NCBI GenBank assembly: GCA_017506865.1
Contig: JAFCMP010000268.1
Coordinates: forward strand, 124,001 to 188,000
Direction of reading: 5' to 3'
DNA length: 64,000 bases
Source: Tribonema minus
Taxonomy: Eukaryota; Sar; Xanthophyceae; Tribonematales; Tribonemataceae
The notes below the pieces were generated by a model. It was not told where the DNA came from. It was given only the letters and a program-made list of their open reading frames with translations, and did not search any database. The position numbers and the translations under genes are program-made. Shown piece by piece: positions 58,925 through 64,000 of the stretch (position 1 is its first letter; the number at the start of each line of letters is the position of its first letter).

Positions 58925-61186
58925 ACGATGGGGTAGGCATGTATCACACACTGTCCACAGACGCCTCCAGACGCGATTTACATGAGCACTTCAGCAAGGG
59001 GTGTGCCTGTTCCGCCCCATCTCTTGGTGCACAGGGGGTGATCTAGGTGATGCAACTAGCGATGCAATTGCTGGGGCCATTTGTGAAGGGGGAAGCAGGG
59101 AAGAAGTGGGGGCGTGCAAAGGGATGAACTCAGCTGCGGCTTGAAACACTGGCCAAGCGCTGTCCCCACAAGCACCAAAGTGACACCAGTTGCACAGGCA
59201 TGGCAGGATTGCTACTGTAGAGATTGCCGTTATTGACCGTAGACACTGAGCGCTTGCTGCTGTATCAAAATACACGTGCGCTGTGCATAAGAACCCTCTG
59301 CCTGTGTGGACGATCTACACTGGTCAGCTGTGGTGCAGCGCTTCAGATATCAGCGGCATTTACGCCATGTCTGCCATAGACTTGTGCCATGTGCATGTAT
59401 AGCGCATGCGCCCCCCCCTAAAGCCCCTCAACATGCGGCGCGCATGCACATTTGTAGCCTGGCTGGCGCGCACACATGGGCATGTGTGTGTTGCGTCATG
59501 GTCAACTGGGCCCTGCTCGCACCTCACATTTCGTGCACATGCAATGCAACAAACGGATAAACACCACCTGACTAGCTTTGTGATGAGTGTTTGCTCTGTC
59601 CACCAATGTCGTGTTTTTGCTGTTGACATCCATGCGTTTCAAATGTCAGTGTAACGATGATGACACGGCCTTTGCCAAATTGTCAATGTGAGAGGCCAGC
59701 CTAGTCCGAGGGAATGATCGAATGAATGACTGAATATATTCACTTCGCCAGTGTTTTTCTCTGAAGCGATTATGTAGCGCGACACTGTATTCATTTTCTG
59801 CATGCATTCGCCGCATAGCAAACCTGCAGCACTATGTTTTGTTTTAACAATAGCAGATGAGAATCTGATGGTCACATACAAAACAATGTGATCGTGAACA
59901 AGCATGTAGCACGCATGTGTCGGCAACGTCACAGGCATCGGTCTGTGACGCAACAAATGTCTTGTGACAACGAGACAAAAAAGTACTACAGTGGAGCGCT
60001 GCGCAGCCAAATACACTGAGCACTGCCACGGTATCATTTACAAGCACGCTTGCGAGCGCCATGGGGGCTCCTCCAATGCCTGCAACAGACCATCGTTCCC
60101 CATTGGTGCGCAATGTCGCCTGAGCAACACTTGCGCTGCGCATGGCTGCCGCCGTCGCCAGCAGCACAGCATGGAGTCTGCGACACATGAGTGCAGTCAT
60201 CGCAAACCCAGATCTCTCTGTCCCAAAAAACACGCAACTCTCCACGAAAAAGAAGTGTCCACCAACGTTGTGCTCCCCCAGGCGATGAAAGCAAGCGTGG
60301 GGGGAAGGGGGCCAGTAGATATAATCCAGAACATGTCACAAGGGGAGGGGGGGGGTTCGGCTCCAAAACGGGCTGTGACTTCGAGTGGCAAACCACGGAG
60401 ATGGCACTAGCGTGCTGTGCATACATTGTCGCCTTGGCGCACGAGCCGCCAAGTGCTATGGTTCTTCGGGCAGTTGTTTGCCGTTAACGTGGGCACTCTT
60501 ACTCGAGTTCGTAACTGCCGTTGCCGCCGTCGTTGCGTCCGCTTTGTCCTGTCGAGTTGAAGTTGAAGCGGAGAGCCAGAAGAAGCAGCGCGTGCGATGC
60601 ACAATCAGCACTCGACACAGGTGATGTGCAGGATGCAGCTACAGTCAAAACTGCTACAGTGTGTCTTTGGCTGCGTAACAATAGTATGCGCGAGTGGTCA
60701 TGGGTGCAGATGCTACCAAAAGCTTGCCGTTGCTCACGTTTGTGAAAACTGTGGCTAGTGTGTCCAGGATCTGCAATGCACAACTTATATGAGCTGAGAG
60801 CTGGCACGCCTACTGCCACCTGTCACTGCAGACTATCTGATGCACTCTCGCTTGACCCAACCCAACCAGAGAATTACGCACGGTGCGGGCGGAAGGATTG
60901 CAAAGTGACAGCCATTGCCAGCCTCGGAAATATCGAGTGCAGTCAACCTAGACATGCTGGGGTATGGAATAGTGAATGATGCACCCATGATGACCAATGC
61001 CTCCAGCCATTCATTATAATGAAGCGCTGAGCACCTCTACCAGCCGCGGGTTTCCCCAATTCCCTCCAAAGGCGCAGTTCCGGATGATCAGCCAAGCACT
61101 TCGTAAACAAATCACACTATGCAGCAAAGCACTCAGAGTCGACGCGAACACCATTACCAACCCCACACTCACCCCCCAGCACTCAC
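58925..61186. other. Mostly intergenic; possible 3' exons of the DHHC gene
   Basis: No complete gene was recognised. A candidate minus-strand exon at 60119-60042 (after TGCTCAG, before CTT|GTAAAT, phase 0, 26 codons including NGERWSVAGIGGAPMALAS) could continue the DHHC gene. A frame ending RFNFNSTGQSGRNDGGNGSY at about 60502 (-) is another weak candidate for its C-terminus. Confidence 0.3.
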
Positions 61187-63072
61187 CGCATTTGACCCTC
61201 TTGCCCCTTGGAACACCGACGCAATGCTGCTCTTGATGTCCCCCCCCTGTCCCCCCCCATCCCCCCCCCGCCCCCCCAACCCCCCCCATGGCTTGAACTT
61301 ATCTGCCACCATGGATCGTGGCCGTGTTTGTTGCCGGCCCGCAGTCGCAGCTAGCGGTGCGTCGCGACCCTCGTCATTTGTCACAGAGGAGCGCCCGTGG
61401 GTTGATGAGCGTGCCTCTCGCGCCGCTTGCGCCCCCTGCAAGATGCGTGTGGGGGTGAAAGTGAGGGGTAAATAATGATGCTTGAAGTTTTTGGGGGGAA
61501 TGGGTGATGATAGGTGCTTCGTAGCACATACTCCCAGCTAGTGGGTGAGTACCTTAGGCCTCCCTGCGAGGTGTCCAACATGAAGTTCACAACACTTCTT
61601 GAGAGCACGTCACCCGCTTCATTCAAACCTCAAGTTGAAGCAAGCGAGAGTGAGTCCCGTTGAAGCGCACAAGAGCTCATGATTGATTGATTGAGCACTT
61701 GAGGACGTTGCCACCACACATTGTCATCAGGTGACATCATACATACATGCCCAAGGGTACTTCAAGTCCTCATTGGTTTCCAGAGAGCCCGTAGCACAGT
61801 ACATTCCCAAGTACAGTCTGAGGTGCTGCACAGTGGCTTTGGCTCACTCGAGGAGTCTGCAATCAAGCCAACCTGATAGTGCTGTGAAGTACAGTCATAG
61901 TACAATGTACAGTACACTGCACTCACCGCCTCTTTTCTTGCCCGTTTTTCCCGCTTTTCGCGTTCGCGCTTCTGCTCCCGGATGATGTAGTCATACGTGG
62001 TCAAACCCTCCCGTGCTGGCAAATGTGAGCAAAAACACGAAGAGCAGCGCCGCGAGCGGAAAGCAAGCACATGAGGTGAGGTGCTGAGAATAGGATGCCG
62101 GATACTAGGGTAACCCTCTTGCATTGCATCACATGAGCACATGACTGGTTTGAATAGGGCAGCAGGCACCGTGACACAGGCTGACTGCACCTGCTGCTTC
62201 TGTTGAAGACCCGGAAAGTGTGTGTGTGTCACTGTCTGGTAATGTACATGAACGAACATACTTTGAGGAGTTCTGTGGCACTAAAGAGTAGATGAAGTCT
62301 CTGGTAGCAAGCTTGACATCAAGGTGGAATACGGCGCGCCTGCATCAAGACACGAAAAAACAAGTCCACGAACGCTCATTGGCAGAGTGTTCTTGGGGCA
62401 TGCATCACATCTTTGACAGGCGCTTGCACACGCGTTGTACTTTTAAGTTGAAGTTTCAAGTATGTACTTGAAGTGTGTGTTAGGACTCATACCACTGCTG
62501 TGGCATCAGGCCGAGCAGTGTCGCATTGGCAGAACCATCGTGTAACCCTAACCCTAACACTAGGTGTTGTTACGCCACCAGCAGGCAGCCTGTGCAGATG
62601 AATGAATCATATGAATGAATTGTGTGGTCACCCAGATGAATGAGTTGCATGGTCGCCTACGCGATGCTCCACGACAGTATACTCAGGTGCCCATACCAAT
62701 GCTGGCCCTAGGAGCTGCATATGCAACATGGTCTTGGAACAAGAGCTATGAAAGAAGCCAGTGACACGACACCCATATGGCGCCCTCTCGCGTGCTTCTT
62801 GTGGATTGTGATGGTTTCTACTGATAGCTTCGATTTCTACTGATAGCTTCTGCTTACCCAGCATGATGTGGAAGCCGATAAGCTGTATCATCACCGCTAG
62901 TAACGTAAGATAAACATTGTGTTACGTGCTTTGTTTGCAGTGTACTGATTTTCACTGAGACTGAGACCTGGGCTTACCCAGCATCATGTGGAAGCCGATG
63001 AGCTGTATGAGCAGTCCCACAAAGGGCAGCACCATCACCGCAAACACATAGACGATGATGATGTACCCGTCG
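61187..63072 (-). CDS. DHHC palmitoyltransferase, C-terminal part (5' part outside window or unresolved)
   Basis: Exons 63072-62978, 62015-61927 and 61435-61187 join with closing phases. The first codes a transmembrane helix (YIIIVYVFAVMVLPFVGLLI) ending FHMMLA. The second begins REGLTTYDYIIREQ, the TTxE-type motif that follows the last helix in DHHC S-acyltransferases, then a highly charged helix. The third is a low-complexity tail with Gly runs. The catalytic DHHC cysteine-rich domain is not seen up to position 64000 and should lie further right. The position of the TM helix before a GLTTYDYI motif is the main evidence; the enzyme attaches palmitate to membrane-protein cysteines. The 3' end is uncertain: the third exon ends at a donor (GCG|GTGAGT at 61187). 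Confidence 0.7.
62541..62562. repeat. Interstitial telomere-like tract (CCCTAA orientation)
   Basis: TGTAACCCTAACCCTAACAC: two full units plus variants. Confidence 0.85.
62851..63017. repeat. Echo of a 5' splice site in the DHHC gene
   Basis: CTTACCCAGCATCATGTGGA (with AGCCGATGAGCTGTAT after it) at 62973 is repeated with few changes at 62853, 120 bp away. Both read GCTGG|GTAAGC on the minus strand. The copy at 62853 lies inside the intron. Confidence 0.9.
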
Positions 63073-64000
63073 CTGCAACAGCAAGAACAGGGGCAGTGCA
63101 CAGCATGTATACTCTATCAAGCATTAATACTCCATCAGAACATCAAGGCACAATTCAACCAGTAGTGAACATGCAAGCTTCGTGCGGATCTGCCCAGAGA
63201 GGGAGCTGCAGCTTTCAACAGATCCACAAGATGCCAGTAACGACGTGGGCAAAGACTGGAAGATAAGCCGGTTATTGAGCTGAGACAGACGCGTCAACAG
63301 ACATCAACACCGATAGAAGCACGGCTACTTTGTGCTTGATTTGAACAAGAACTGAGAATGTCATTGCATGTGAATTGCCTTATCGGTGTTCAGCTCAGTT
63401 CACTTGCAACGTCAGATGCTCAAGTAATGTACACCTGTCCCATCTGCTGAACGCTTCGCTTTCTACCTGCAAGCATCATGCTGCAACAGCGCTCAACAGT
63501 GCTGCTCACCTGGACAGGCTACCATACCGGTCGTCAACTGCGGCGCACAGCAAACGCAAGTCGAAGTTCACACAGACAGCAGCGCAGCGCGAAAAGCGCG
63601 TTAAGACTCATGACAAGACTCATACGCCACAAATCTGAGTCATGCGAGCTCTGAGGAGGCGGGTGCCGCTCATAGTGTATTTGAAGGGAGGGGGGGGGGG
63701 CATTTCAGTGAGCAAGTGGCGCTGAACCTGTCCCAGATGTGCCAAACGCGGCCCACAGAAACATACGCTCTGAAACGTGATGCACGTGTGCGCAAATGCC
63801 CGGTGCACTTGGATCATGCGGTCATGCAGGACCTGCACATGCTCACTTAGGCTTCCGAGACCTCATCGTTTGCACAGAGCGATGGCACGCTGGTATGGAC
63901 CCGCTGGTCTTGTATGCACGAGTTCTTTGATGCGTACATTGAACACACATGGGACTGCACATGAGGCCACTTCAGAAAAGTACACGAAAAGCGTTGCTTA
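63073..64000. other. Upstream part of the DHHC gene, exons not resolved
   Basis: Probably intron or missed exons of the DHHC gene. It contains a G run (about 63689-63701). No DHHC or cysteine-rich motif was found on the minus strand. Confidence 0.35.

Noticed and set aside
63073-64000. Search for the DHHC catalytic motif
   Set aside because: No Asp-His-His-Cys-coding sequence was found on the minus strand, so the catalytic exon is assumed to lie beyond the window.
1-64000. Polymerase, transposase or other mobile-element protein genes; CRISPR arrays; tRNA or rRNA genes
   Set aside because: None was seen on either strand; the tandem arrays present are minisatellites, microsatellites or splice-edge duplications.

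Overview
This window is nuclear DNA from an intron-rich eukaryote. Genes are split into many short exons with GT-AG (occasionally GC-AG) introns. The proteins are typically eukaryotic: an Enhancer-of-zeste histone methyltransferase, UTP23, NDUFS6, a PP2C phosphatase, a DHHC palmitoyltransferase and ankyrin proteins. Degenerate TTAGGG tracts are scattered through the window. With a yeast-type threonine synthase and a formate/nitrite transporter, this fits a microbial eukaryote. A photosynthetic stramenopile (ochrophyte) is my best guess, but nothing seen proves it. I found no tRNA, rRNA, CRISPR array, viral element or transposase-like ORF.

Layout, left to right: threonine synthase (-, runs off the left edge); an intergenic stretch with a dispersed repeat, a 182-bp tandem duplication and telomere-like tracts; an unrecognised gene (-, about 6.8-7.5 kb); the 3' end of a small gene (-, 8.4-8.6 kb); a multi-exon membrane protein (+, 8.9-15.3 kb); two divergent ankyrin genes (17.6-19.2 kb - and 19.4-21.5 kb +); PP2C phosphatase (-, 22.9-25.9 kb); Enhancer of zeste (-, 26.6-39.3 kb, 12 exons, 985 aa); formate/nitrite transporter (-, 41.1-46.5 kb, 7 exons, 302 aa); Bmt2/SAMTOR-like methyltransferase (+, 46.7-50.5 kb); a secreted V-K-P repeat protein (+, 51.3-55.0 kb); UTP23 (-, 55.8-57.8 kb); NDUFS6 (+, 57.9-58.9 kb); and the C-terminal part of a DHHC palmitoyltransferase (-, 61.2-63.1 kb, 5' part outside the window). 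I built the exon models by hand from splice sites, reading-frame phase and family alignment. Phases close consistently in every well-supported model.

The genes do not form one pathway. Three pairs are head to head with 113, 201 and 260 bp between start codons, which suggests shared bidirectional promoters.

The most unusual feature is structural. In most of the multi-exon genes the intron next to an exon holds one or more decayed tandem copies of that exon's end together with its splice site ('splice-site echoes'). In one Enhancer-of-zeste intron the 5' splice site itself has become a minisatellite. A second recurring signal is a short motif around AGCAGTGCTCAG. It is spread through introns and intergenic DNA and is also read in frame as S-S-A-Q repeats in unrelated proteins. 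A dispersed 390-bp repeat occurs in two copies, and only one of them carries a TTAGGG tract inserted in its middle.
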